Position numbers and translations under genes: made by a program. A DNA stretch of 6,124 nucleotides, taken from NCBI GenBank assembly GCA_030539475.1, contig JAUNRY010000138.1:1-6124 (forward strand). Direction: 5' to 3'. Shown here one piece after another: positions 1 through 5,820 of the stretch. This stretch comes from Bacteroidia bacterium (GTDB lineage: Bacteria > Bacteroidota > Bacteroidia > Bacteroidales > Dysgonomonadaceae). Position 1 is the stretch's first letter. Every line of letters starts with the position of its first letter. The notes beneath the pieces were generated by a model. The model worked only from the letters and a program-made list of their open reading frames with translations, did no database searches and was not told the DNA's origin.

Positions 1-70
1 AGTTATGAGTTACGGGTTACGGGTTACGGGTTCTGAGTTCTGAGTACTGAATACTGAGTTACGAATACTT
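1..70. repeat. Heptamer tandem repeat array, ten 7-bp units
   Basis: Ten consecutive 7-bp units fill this stretch exactly: agttatg, agttacg, ggttacg, ggttacg, ggttctg, agttctg, agtactg, aatactg, agttacg, aatactt. Positions 3 and 7 are almost fixed (T and G), and the rest vary between two bases, giving roughly RRTWMYG. The array begins 4 nt past the ribBA stop codon and reaches the window edge, so it probably continues to the left. It resembles in style the short tandemly repeated heptamers known from cyanobacteria; this is an analogy, not an identification. It may vary in copy number. No role in ending ribBA transcription can be shown, since there is no hairpin with a T-tract. Confidence 0.85.
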
Positions 71-74
71 CGCC

Positions 75-1295
75 TTAAAGTTTTATGTTTCCCAACACAT
101 GCCCCATTTTATTCTTTTTGGTTTCCATATAGAAATGGTTGTATTTGTTGGGCATGATTTCGATGGGGACGTTTTCCACCACTTCCAATCCGTAGGATTC
201 CAGCCCGATGCGTTTTACGGGATTGTTGGTCATCAACCGCATTTTTGCCACGCCCAGGTTGCGAAGTATTTGTGCGCCCACGCCGTAATCGCGTTCGTCG
301 GCTTTGTAGCCTAAGTGCAGGTTGGCGTCAACGGTATCCATGCCTTTTTCCTGCAACTTGTAGGCCGATGCCTTTGCCATAAGGCCTATTCCGCGGCCTT
401 CCTGATTGAGGTAGATTAGTATGCCTTTTCCTTCTTTTTCAATCATTTGCATGGCGCTGTGCAGTTGTTCGCCGCATTCGCATCGCATGGAGCCGAAAAT
501 ATCGCCGGTAACGCACGATGAGTGCACCCGTACCAAAATGGGCTCGTTTTCGTGCCACTCGCCTTTGATGAGCGCCACGTGGTCTAACCCGTTGGATTTC
601 TGACGAAACGGAACCATGTGGAACTCTCCGTATTGGGTGGGAAGATGCACTTCTTCGCCGCGGATTACGAGCGATTCCGTCCTCAGGCGGTACTTGATAA
701 GATCGGCCACGGAAACTATTTTCAGGTTGTATTCCTCTGCCATCTTCATTAATTCCGGCAGGCGCGCCATTTCACCGTCTTCCTTCTTAATTTCGGCCAG
801 CGCGCCGGCGGGGTAAAGCCCGGCTAAGCGCGCCAGGTCTATGGCGGCTTCGGTGTGCCCGGCGCGGCGAATAACGCCCCGGCTCAGGGCGCGCAGCGGG
901 AAAATATGTCCCGGGCGGCCGAAATCTTCGGGTTTGGTTTCTTCGCGTGTGAGCGCCAGAATGGTTTGTGCGCGGTCGTAGGCCGATATTCCGGTGGTGC
1001 ATCCGTGCGTGAGCAAATCAATGGAAACGGTAAAAGGCGTGGAGTGGATGGATGTGTTGTGGGTAACCATCATGGGCAGCTCCAGCTCTTCGGCGCGCTC
1101 TAAGGTAATGGGTGCGCAAATAAGCCCGCGGGCGTGCGTTTCCATGAAATTTACTTTCTCGGGAGTGATGCATTCGGCGGCAATGATAAGGTCGCCTTCG
1201 TTCTCGCGGTCTTCATCGTCGACCACGATAACAAAATTCCCTTTTTTAATTTCCTCGATAGCTTCTTCTATCGTGTTGAGCGTAAATTCTTTCAT
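75..1295 (-). CDS. ribBA: RibBA: bifunctional 3,4-dihydroxy-2-butanone-4-phosphate synthase / GTP cyclohydrolase II
   Basis: This cytoplasmic enzyme makes both precursors of riboflavin. The N-terminal RibB half (about 1-200) converts ribulose 5-phosphate to 3,4-dihydroxy-2-butanone 4-phosphate and formate. The C-terminal RibA half (about 207-400) opens GTP, releasing formate and pyrophosphate. Seen in the sequence: the acidic RibB motif DDEDRENEGDL at 26-36, THNTSIHSTPF at 78-88, TTGISAYDRA at 100-109, FGRPGHIFPL at 125-134 and HTEAAIDLARLAGLYPAG at 147-164. In RibA, the zinc-binding cysteines are C261, C272 and C274 (SSCVTGD...RCECGEQL), followed by NQEGRGIGL at 297-305, DERDYGVGAQIL at 333-344 and MRLMTNNPVKR at 352-362. 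At 406 residues it has the normal length of the fusion, and no key motif is missing in either half. The start lies 9 nt after the stop of the upstream permease gene, so the two are very probably co-transcribed. No FMN riboswitch is visible. The function is secure. Confidence 0.97.
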   Translation of the reverse strand: MKEFTLNTIEEAIEEIKKGNFVIVVDDEDRENEGDLIIAAECITPEKVNFMETHARGLICAPITLERAEELELPMMVTHNTSIHSTPFTVSIDLLTHGCTTGISAYDRAQTILALTREETKPEDFGRPGHIFPLRALSRGVIRRAGHTEAAIDLARLAGLYPAGALAEIKKEDGEMARLPELMKMAEEYNLKIVSVADLIKYRLRTESLVIRGEEVHLPTQYGEFHMVPFRQKSNGLDHVALIKGEWHENEPILVRVHSSCVTGDIFGSMRCECGEQLHSAMQMIEKEGKGILIYLNQEGRGIGLMAKASAYKLQEKGMDTVDANLHLGYKADERDYGVGAQILRNLGVAKMRLMTNNPVKRIGLESYGLEVVENVPIEIMPNKYNHFYMETKKNKMGHVLGNIKL

Positions 1296-1304
1296 TTCGT
1301 ATCT

Positions 1305-3245
1305 TTAAACTGCTATTTTATTTTGCCGGCCATTCAATATCCGGGTTAGTTCTGTATTTAGTTTCAATATCTCTCTCAGGTCTCTGTTGATTCTTTTTTC
1401 GAAAGGCAACGCCAGCAATTTCAGTATGCCTCCCACGGGAAAAACGTACATGAATAGCCTGGCCGGTGTTGTTCCGGCTTTAAACGGGCGAACATAATTT
1501 ATTAAAACCGGATACTCTTTTGCTTTTTCAATGATGGCGGGTTTTCGCGAGTTGGATAACCGGTTCAGTATGTGCTCCATCTTTGTTTTTACGGATGTTA
1601 ATTGCTGATCGTATCCGGTGTCTGTCCAGTAAGTTTTATACCCGATGCGGGCGTATTGCTGCAAATGTGCCGATACTTCCGATGTCAACTTATCCGTCAG
1701 TTTCAGAATTTCGGCATAGTCGGGTTCTTCTATCACCACGTCTTTTATGGTGTAATTTCTTTTTTCGCGGATGAAGAAGAGTTTTCTGAAGAAACCAACG
1801 TATGTGTCGGTGCTCATAATTACCGAGTCGGTCATGGCCTTGTAAGTGAGGAAGATGCCGAGCGGGAGCAGGATCATGGAGCTGAACCACATGCCAATCC
1901 AATGGTCCCAAACGCCGTCGCGCGCCATTTTGTAGCCAACGTTGTTAAGTATGTAATAGATGATAAAAAGGATGACCGAAATTACGATGGGCGTTCCCAA
2001 CCCTCCTTTACGGACGATGGAACCCAGCGGTGCGCCGATGAAAAAGAAAATTAAACATGCAAACGATACGGTAAATTTGGTGTGCCACTCTATCCATTGC
2101 CGGTTTATGTTGCGTTGTGTGGTGGTTTTAGACATGGAGCGGAAAAGGTAATCGTTTCCGTTGTTCTCGGCTTTCGTAAACGCGCTTTGCAAAATAGACG
2201 CCTGCTGTTGAATTTCTTTGGCGGCAAAAATAGAGTCCATATCGGGCCGGGGCAGCGCTATTCCCGCTTCAATCAGCGAGTCTTTGGCCTCTTGCGGATA
2301 ACTGTTTCGGAAAGAAAGATAAGTGTATTGCTTCATTATCTTGCGGTCGGAGATATTCACGCTGTCTATGAACTGCTCCATCGAGTCGATGGATACCCTC
2401 AGCTGCGCAATGTTTTTGGAAACATAGTTGCTGGAGGAGCTTTCCTGCAAAACGCTTTCTTCCATCCGGTTAAAGTTATCGTCGTAGGGTATGGTCATTG
2501 TTTTGGTAACGAAACTTTCGCGGCTAAAGGGAATAAACTCCGTGGATAACTTCATGTTTTCCGTTCCCTGCGTAAAGTTGGCAAACTGCTGCCCGCTGTG
2601 CATGGTGAACACCAGCGAAAGTTTATCTTCCGACATGCGCATCTCGGCCGAGTCGCAAATAATTACAGCCATGTTCTGAAATCCGCTGCTCACGTCGTAA
2701 ATAGAAACGCCGTACAGCATTCCGGTATTGCGGTTCTTTTTATCTACATAGAGGTTGTAGCCTTCAATTTCTTTGTAAAAAACGCCTTCGGGGATATCCA
2801 GTTCGGGCGATTTCTGGCGTATGGAAATCAACAGCGAATAGAATTTGGGCTGAATTTTAGGCATGGCGTTGTTCTGAAAAAAGAATGTGCCGATGCTTAT
2901 CAAAACAATCAACACAATAAGCGGCACCATGGCTTTAATGAGGGAAATTCCCGCCGATTTTATGGCCAGCAGCTCCAGGTTCTCGCCCAAATTGCCAAAC
3001 ATCATCAGCGATGCCAGCAGTATAGACAACGGCAAAGCCATGGGAATGAGCTGAAGGGCGGCATATAAAAACATTTCGCCCAGCACATTCAGCCCCAAGC
3101 CTTTACCAACCATGTCTTCCACGTATTTCCACAAAAACTGCATCAATACCAAAAACAGGCAGATGGCAAATGTCATGAGAAACAGCGGGATATAGGTTTT
3201 TAATAAATAGGCGTAAAGTTTTTTTATGTGGAAATTCTTTCTCAT
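1305..3245 (-). CDS. LptF/LptG (YjgP/YjgQ) family permease, long Bacteroidota form
   Basis: Predicted inner-membrane permease of the lipopolysaccharide transport machine, which with the LptB ATPase passes LPS from the inner membrane to a periplasmic bridge. Three hydrophobic segments lie near residues 17-39, 57-83 and 101-123. A periplasmic region of about 265 residues follows (family knowledge: a jellyroll fold), then three more segments near 391-413, 417-437 and 449-470. The loop GAPLGSIVRKGGLG at 404-417 is typical of the family. At 646 residues it is far longer than the roughly 360-residue proteobacterial proteins. The extra length is in the periplasmic region and in a charged C-terminal tail of about 175 residues, which has a further hydrophobic patch near 594-614. 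The start MRKNFHIKKLYAYLL has the basic N-terminus expected before a first helix and sits about 30 nt below a good -7 box. It is the first gene of an operon with ribBA. Whether it acts as LptF or LptG cannot be decided from sequence alone, so no symbol is given. Confidence 0.92.
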   Translation of the reverse strand: MRKNFHIKKLYAYLLKTYIPLFLMTFAICLFLVLMQFLWKYVEDMVGKGLGLNVLGEMFLYAALQLIPMALPLSILLASLMMFGNLGENLELLAIKSAGISLIKAMVPLIVLIVLISIGTFFFQNNAMPKIQPKFYSLLISIRQKSPELDIPEGVFYKEIEGYNLYVDKKNRNTGMLYGVSIYDVSSGFQNMAVIICDSAEMRMSEDKLSLVFTMHSGQQFANFTQGTENMKLSTEFIPFSRESFVTKTMTIPYDDNFNRMEESVLQESSSSNYVSKNIAQLRVSIDSMEQFIDSVNISDRKIMKQYTYLSFRNSYPQEAKDSLIEAGIALPRPDMDSIFAAKEIQQQASILQSAFTKAENNGNDYLFRSMSKTTTQRNINRQWIEWHTKFTVSFACLIFFFIGAPLGSIVRKGGLGTPIVISVILFIIYYILNNVGYKMARDGVWDHWIGMWFSSMILLPLGIFLTYKAMTDSVIMSTDTYVGFFRKLFFIREKRNYTIKDVVIEEPDYAEILKLTDKLTSEVSAHLQQYARIGYKTYWTDTGYDQQLTSVKTKMEHILNRLSNSRKPAIIEKAKEYPVLINYVRPFKAGTTPARLFMYVFPVGGILKLLALPFEKRINRDLREILKLNTELTRILNGRQNKIAV

Positions 3246-3280
3246 TTATTAAAAAAGCGGCGTCCTTTTTAAATTCGATA

Positions 3281-3288
3281 CAAAGATA
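3281..3288 (-). promoter_or_regulatory. Putative Bacteroidota sigma-A promoter (-7 box) for the permease-ribBA operon
   Basis: On the minus strand this reads TATCTTTG, an exact match to the Bacteroidota -7 consensus TAnnTTTG. It lies 35 nt upstream of the permease start codon, which would give a leader of roughly 30 nt. No good -33 TTTG is found at the usual 19-21 bp spacing; only a TTTC sits closer, 15 bp upstream. The call rests on the -7 match and its position. Confidence 0.55.
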
Positions 3289-3414
3289 GTAAATTCCCGG
3301 GGAGAAACGTGTTTTAAGGTTTAAGAAAACAAAAATGATGAGGCAATACGGCACAGGAGAGGCCTGGCGGCAAGCTACGGGGGAGGAGAGAAGTGCGCCG
3401 GCCATCGAAACGTT

Positions 3415-3494
3415 CGGCCGCCTGCGATCGGGGAACTCGAGCGCAGGCGGCCGGGATGTTCGATTGCCTGCGGTGGAGGAGTTCGAGCGCAGGC
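3415..3494. repeat. Two tandem GC-rich palindromes (REP-like) downstream of the HU-like gene
   Basis: Palindrome 1 has perfect 12-bp arms CGGCCGCCTGCG (3415-3426) and CGCAGGCGGCCG (3442-3453) with a 15-nt loop. Palindrome 2 has perfect 7-bp arms GCCTGCG (3466-3472) and CGCAGGC (3488-3494), also with a 15-nt loop. Over their 29-nt cores (3420-3448 and 3466-3494) they match at 24 positions, and both end the loop in TCGAG, so they are diverged copies 46 bp apart. A more worn unit may lie at 3361-3403 (GGCCtGGCG...CGCCGGCC). They sit between the HU-like stop codon and the permease promoter and could form strong hairpins that end or protect the HU-like mRNA, but no T-tract follows. The rest of this 268-bp gap holds only the promoter noted separately. 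Confidence 0.75.
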
Positions 3495-3513
3495 GCACTT
3501 GTTTTTTGCCGGG

Positions 3514-4218
3514 TTACTTCACCGCGAGCGGTTTGTCGAAAAACGATTCCTTGGGCGTTTTCAACCCCTTGCCGCTGCCGTTGTATTGCGTTACCACGCG
3601 CACCGTGTAGTTTGCGGCGGGCAGCGCGGGAATCATGGCAATGAGTTGCGAGGGTTTGTTGGTAACCAGCACGTCGGCTTTCACGGCATCGCCCGTTTCG
3701 GGAACAAACCACAGGCCGTTGGCTTCGTTCTCGCCCGCAATTTTCAGGTTGCTGCCCCACAGCTGGATTACTCCGCCGGGAGTGAGCACCTCGTTTGCCG
3801 TGCCCGATACCGCGTCGCGCACTTCCACAATGGTGGGTTGGGGTGCTGTGGTTTCGGTTTTTGTCATTTGCACTTCGCTTTCGGCCTTGCGCAGCAGCGT
3901 ACCTTTGGTAAGGTTCACGTTGAGGCGGTGGCGCGAGGTGTCGAAACTGTCCATGGGGCCATCAAACACGCCGCTAATGGAGAACGAGGTGTTGAAAAGG
4001 GGCATGTTTACCGTTCCGCCGTCTTTCACAATATCCACCACGGTTTCTTCCAAACCGTTGAATGCTGCTACCAGGTCGGTGCGGGTGAGCAGTGTGCCGC
4101 GTCGCAGGATAAGGTCTATCACCTCGCTTTTGTTGTAACTGCGCGTGGGCTGGGTTTGCGCCGCGTAGTCGTCGGGGCGCTCGGTAAGTAGGTTTTCTAC
4201 TAAGCTGTACTTTAACAT
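3514..4218 (-). CDS. HU-like DNA-binding protein with C-terminal DUF4469 Ig-like domain
   Basis: A 234-residue protein of a family common in Bacteroidales. Residues 1 to about 120 match the HU/IHF-like DNA-binding domain of that family: a two-stranded start (MLKYSLVENLL...), a helical part around SEVIDLILRRGTLLTRTDLVAAFNGL (31-56) and a beta-rich part to about 105. A linker rich in T, E and P (112-128) leads to a DUF4469-type Ig-like domain (about 129-230), recognised by LTPGGVIQLWGSNLKI (145-160), GLWFVPETG (168-176), PSQLIAMIPALPAANYTVRV (189-208) and the closing LKTPKESFF (219-227). There is no signal peptide, so it should be cytoplasmic or nucleoid-associated. DNA binding is inferred from the HU-like fold; the job of the Ig-like domain is unknown. 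The gene stands alone, flanked on both sides by palindromic repeats sharing a core sequence. Its codon use is GC-rich like the permease-ribBA operon and unlike the AT-rich genes to its right. No clear TAnnTTTG box was found upstream. Confidence 0.88.
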   Translation of the reverse strand: MLKYSLVENLLTERPDDYAAQTQPTRSYNKSEVIDLILRRGTLLTRTDLVAAFNGLEETVVDIVKDGGTVNMPLFNTSFSISGVFDGPMDSFDTSRHRLNVNLTKGTLLRKAESEVQMTKTETTAPQPTIVEVRDAVSGTANEVLTPGGVIQLWGSNLKIAGENEANGLWFVPETGDAVKADVLVTNKPSQLIAMIPALPAANYTVRVVTQYNGSGKGLKTPKESFFDKPLAVK

Positions 4219-4250
4219 AGGCGTAAATGTTTTGAGGGTTAATACAATAA

Positions 4251-4420
4251 ATGAGTATCCGTTTGTTTGCCTAACTCGCCTGAAAGGCGGTACTAAACAG
4301 CTATAAGTACCGCCACTTCGGGCGGAGTTTCGCGGCTATGTTTGCCGCAGGCGAATAAATCGCCTGCGGTTATGGAAATATGGCTTTCCAAGCCTATGGG
4401 GTAATAAAACGGATATTCTT
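4251..4420. repeat. 170-bp highly structured, MITE-like palindromic element
   Basis: Imperfect terminal inverted repeats bound it: atgagtatccgttt (4251-4264) against aaacggatattctt (4407-4420), complementary at 12 of 14 positions. Inside is a chain of perfect hairpins, several sharing arms: CGCCT-gaa-AGGCG (4277-4289), GGCGGTACT/AGTACCGCC (4286-4294 with 4306-4314), CCGCC/GGCGG (4310-4314 with 4321-4325), GCGGC/GCCGC (4332-4336 with 4344-4348), CCGCAGGCGA/TCGCCTGCGG (4345-4354 with 4360-4369, 5-nt loop) and GGCTT-tcc-AAGCC (4382-4394). The small triloop hairpins stand just inside each terminal repeat, making the element roughly symmetric. It encodes no protein. It fills most of the 217-bp gap between the HU-like start and the 82-bp repeat. 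It could be a non-autonomous mobile element, a two-way terminator, or a structured RNA; overlapping arms would allow alternative folds. No flanking target duplication is evident. Confidence 0.65.
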
Positions 4421-4435
4421 ATAATTATTTAATTG

Positions 4436-4517
4436 TTTTCATATTTCTATCTATTGTTCTATATTTCTTTTTACCGGAATGATACACATATCAAAACAAC
4501 CGTAACGGGTTGTTTCT
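4436..4517 (-). repeat. 82-bp direct repeat, copy 1 (leader ending in an aborted start)
   Basis: Identical base for base to 5103-5184, 667 bp away. Read on the minus strand it begins directly after the TAG of the 52-residue membrane protein, carries a hairpin (4494-4515), then an AT-rich leader, and ends with ATGAAAA. From that ATG (4442) the frame reads M-K-T-I-K-stop, so unlike copy 2 it opens no gene here. It looks like the 5' end of a lost or decayed duplicate gene. Confidence 0.9.
4494..4515 (-). terminator. Putative intrinsic terminator after the small membrane protein gene
   Basis: On the minus strand, a perfect 8-bp stem AAACAACC/GGTTGTTT with loop CGTTAC is followed by TGAT, so the T-run is formed by the 3' arm itself. 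It begins 2 nt after the TAG stop at 4518-4520. The stem is AT-rich and only 8 bp, so strength is doubtful. The identical hairpin recurs at 5161-5182. Confidence 0.45.
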
Positions 4518-4676
4518 CTATTTTTCACGAAAGATTGCAATAATTTGATATAATGAGATAAGAGCAAGAAAAACAAGAAAGGAGAAAAATACGCCACCCT
4601 TGAACTTTAATATTATCCCTACTACAACAAAGCATGCTAAAAGCTGAAAATATGTTATCGGTTTTATAGTTTTCAT
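4518..4676 (-). CDS. Small two-helix membrane protein (52 residues), unknown function
   Basis: ATG at 4676 opens an uninterrupted 52-codon frame ending in TAG at 4518-4520. The protein starts MKTIKPITYFQLLACF and ends LYQIIAIFREK. Two hydrophobic stretches, about residues 9-23 and 29-48, are separated by a short KFKGG turn, and lysines and arginine lie at the N-terminus, in the turn and at the C-terminus. This is the pattern of a hairpin membrane protein. A short lipoprotein-like LLAC at 12-15 is also present, but the strongly hydrophobic sequence after it makes a membrane protein likelier. It lies 73 nt downstream of the lipoprotein gene on the same strand, with no promoter or terminator seen between, so co-transcription is likely. 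Its stop codon touches the boundary of the 82-bp repeat, which supports it as a real gene end. No family is recognised and no function is proposed. Confidence 0.62.
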   Translation of the reverse strand: MKTIKPITYFQLLACFVVVGIILKFKGGVFFSFLVFLALISLYQIIAIFREK

Positions 4677-4749
4677 ACTTTATTTCCTATTATACATGTG
4701 CTCATTAAAAGATTTGAATTCGTGTGGCAGCGGAGGATAATAGATACAT

Positions 4750-5109
4750 TTATTGAAGATAGTATTTCCTGTCAGTTAAATAAATTATACCTTTTTCATA
4801 CGTTGCCTCAAAAGGGTCTATTTTATCGCCTGCAATGGGTATATAGAAAATAAGCTTTTCTCCTTTTACTTTATACTCAGCTGTGTATTCTAAGTATTTT
4901 ATATGACGCGTTTGAGGATCAAGCCTAAACTTTTGTACAAAACCATTATTAAAGCTCAGAGCCGCACAATAGTCCGAGTTTTCAAAAGTTTCAGAAATCC
5001 AATGCGTATTATCGAGACTATGCTCGGAAAAATCCTCTTTGTCGCACGAACTTAAAAATGCAGACAATATAGAGATTACAACAATAATTAATAATTCTGT
5101 TTTTTTCAT
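4750..5109 (-). CDS. Small outer-membrane or periplasmic lipoprotein (119 residues), unknown function
   Basis: The N-terminus MKKTELLIIVVISILSAFLS leads to a lipobox LSSC with the lipidated Cys at 22, followed by DKED, a typical Bacteroidota lipoprotein signal. The mature part has tryptophan in NTHWISETF (34-42) and alternating beta-strand-like segments (AALSFNN, YTAEYKVKGEKLIFYI, ATYEKGIIYLTD), consistent with a small lipocalin-like beta barrel; that fold is an inference. The start at 5109 was chosen because it puts the signal peptide first. An in-frame ATG at 5154 would add 15 hydrophilic, basic residues before it and lies wholly inside the 82-bp repeat. The gene follows the beta-barrel gene (135 nt gap containing a hairpin) and precedes the 52-residue membrane protein. 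Its start codon and leader belong to repeat copy 2. No specific family is recognised. Confidence 0.8.
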   Translation of the reverse strand: MKKTELLIIVVISILSAFLSSCDKEDFSEHSLDNTHWISETFENSDYCAALSFNNGFVQKFRLDPQTRHIKYLEYTAEYKVKGEKLIFYIPIAGDKIDPFEATYEKGIIYLTDRKYYLQ

Positions 5110-5184
5110 ATTTCTATCTATTGTTCTATATTTCTTTTTACCGGAATGATACACATATCAAAACAACCGTAACGGGTTGTTTCT
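5103..5184 (-). repeat. 82-bp direct repeat, copy 2 (leader and start of the lipoprotein gene)
   Basis: Exact match to 4436-4517. On the minus strand it carries the hairpin at 5161-5182, an AT-rich leader of about 50 nt, and the ATG plus next four bases of the lipoprotein gene. Identity ends in the second codon. No canonical Shine-Dalgarno and no TAnnTTTG box are seen in it. Perfect identity over 82 bp of mostly non-coding DNA implies recent duplication or ongoing gene conversion. Confidence 0.9.
5161..5182 (-). terminator. Hairpin between the beta-barrel and lipoprotein genes
   Basis: Same hairpin as 4494-4515: AAACAACC/GGTTGTTT with a 6-nt loop, followed by TGAT. It lies 62 nt after the beta-barrel stop and 51 nt before the lipoprotein start. 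It could end or attenuate transcription into the lipoprotein gene, or act as a leader structure. The evidence is structural only. Confidence 0.4.
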
Positions 5185-5244
5185 AAAGAGACTTTATTGT
5201 TGCTTACTCCACGTGCCAAAACTTTTACAAAGGGAGCAAAGAAA

Positions 5245-5802
5245 TTATTTCAGTATATATCCAACGGACAAGTAGGGTTGCCAAAAAAACTTATCCACGT
5301 AGTTCATTTTTAGCCCGGGTAATTTAAAACCATACATCAATCCGGCAGTTAACACAAAACGTTTAGGTAAATTATTGTATCGGTACCCTGTTGCAAATGT
5401 TCCGTAGGCGTTAATATTGCTTTTTTCGTTAAACTTGTATGACGAATAAAATGGAGTTACACCTGCCCCCAACTCAAATTTATGAGCATTTTTTCCTAAT
5501 AGGTAGTTTAACTGTATGGGAACCGACACTATGGTTTGATTTGGAAAACCGCCCCACGTGTTAAACTTGAAAGGAATGAACTTCCAAGAGTCTTTTGAAT
5601 ATCCCACACCGATGCCCACTTTATAGCCAAGCCCGTGATTACTTTCCATAAATCGTTGGTCGAACGAGACCCCCATTAAATTATGTGCTCCAAGCATTTC
5701 TACCTGAATTGATGATGTTTTGCCCGTATATTCTTGTTGTGCTGCAACATGTGTTGCAAAAAGAAATATGCAGGCATAAAAAATACATAGTTTTAGTTTC
5801 AT
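5245..5802 (-). CDS. Outer-membrane beta-barrel protein (185 residues), unknown role
   Basis: MKLKLCIFYACIFLFATHVA is a signal peptide with a likely cut at VAA|QQ (after residue 21). The rest is made of amphipathic strand-like segments rich in G, Y and F: SIQVEMLGAHNLMGVSFDQR (31-50), GLGYKVGIGVGYS (57-69), TIVSVPIQLNYLLGK (90-104), KFELGAGVTPFYSSY (108-122), NAYGTFATGYRY (131-142), FVLTAGLMYGFKL (149-161) and a closing FFWQPYLSVGYIL (172-184). This matches small eight-strand-type barrels common in Bacteroidota, in particular conserved proteins with a GYRY segment followed by a glycine-rich strand and a final PYLSVGY strand. The protein should sit in the outer membrane; ligand or function is unknown. 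The ATG at 5802 places the signal peptide at the N-terminus. It may be the first gene of a group with the lipoprotein and the 52-residue membrane protein. Palindromes lie just upstream. Confidence 0.85.
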   Translation of the reverse strand: MKLKLCIFYACIFLFATHVAAQQEYTGKTSSIQVEMLGAHNLMGVSFDQRFMESNHGLGYKVGIGVGYSKDSWKFIPFKFNTWGGFPNQTIVSVPIQLNYLLGKNAHKFELGAGVTPFYSSYKFNEKSNINAYGTFATGYRYNNLPKRFVLTAGLMYGFKLPGLKMNYVDKFFWQPYLSVGYILK

Positions 5803-5820
5803 AATTGTAATTATTGATTT

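Noticed and set aside
14..30. Telomere-like or G-quadruplex reading of the GGGTTAC repeats
   Set aside because: Only three GGG runs are visible, fewer than the four needed for a quadruplex; the 7-bp period describes the array better.
1296..1304. FMN riboswitch controlling ribBA
   Set aside because: The gap to the upstream gene is 9 nt, and no riboswitch-like conserved sequence was seen before the permease gene either.
3361..3494. CRISPR array
   Set aside because: There are only two or three diverged palindromic units with no uniform spacers and no cas genes nearby.
3103..3760. Overlapping minus-strand frames of 131 and 148 codons between the HU-like and permease genes
   Set aside because: They run through the palindromic repeats and overlap both real genes in other frames; the peptides are rich in R, S, P and A with no domain.
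3499..4191. 230-codon plus-strand frame opposite the HU-like gene
   Set aside because: It is a shadow of a GC-rich gene whose minus-strand product is clearly recognised.
5110..5154. Upstream in-frame start of the lipoprotein adding MYHSGKKKYRTIDRN
   Set aside because: It would bury the lipoprotein signal peptide behind a basic, hydrophilic tail. The 15 codons lie entirely inside the 82-bp repeat and recur at copy 1 before the aborted stub. A leader peptide is possible but unsupported.
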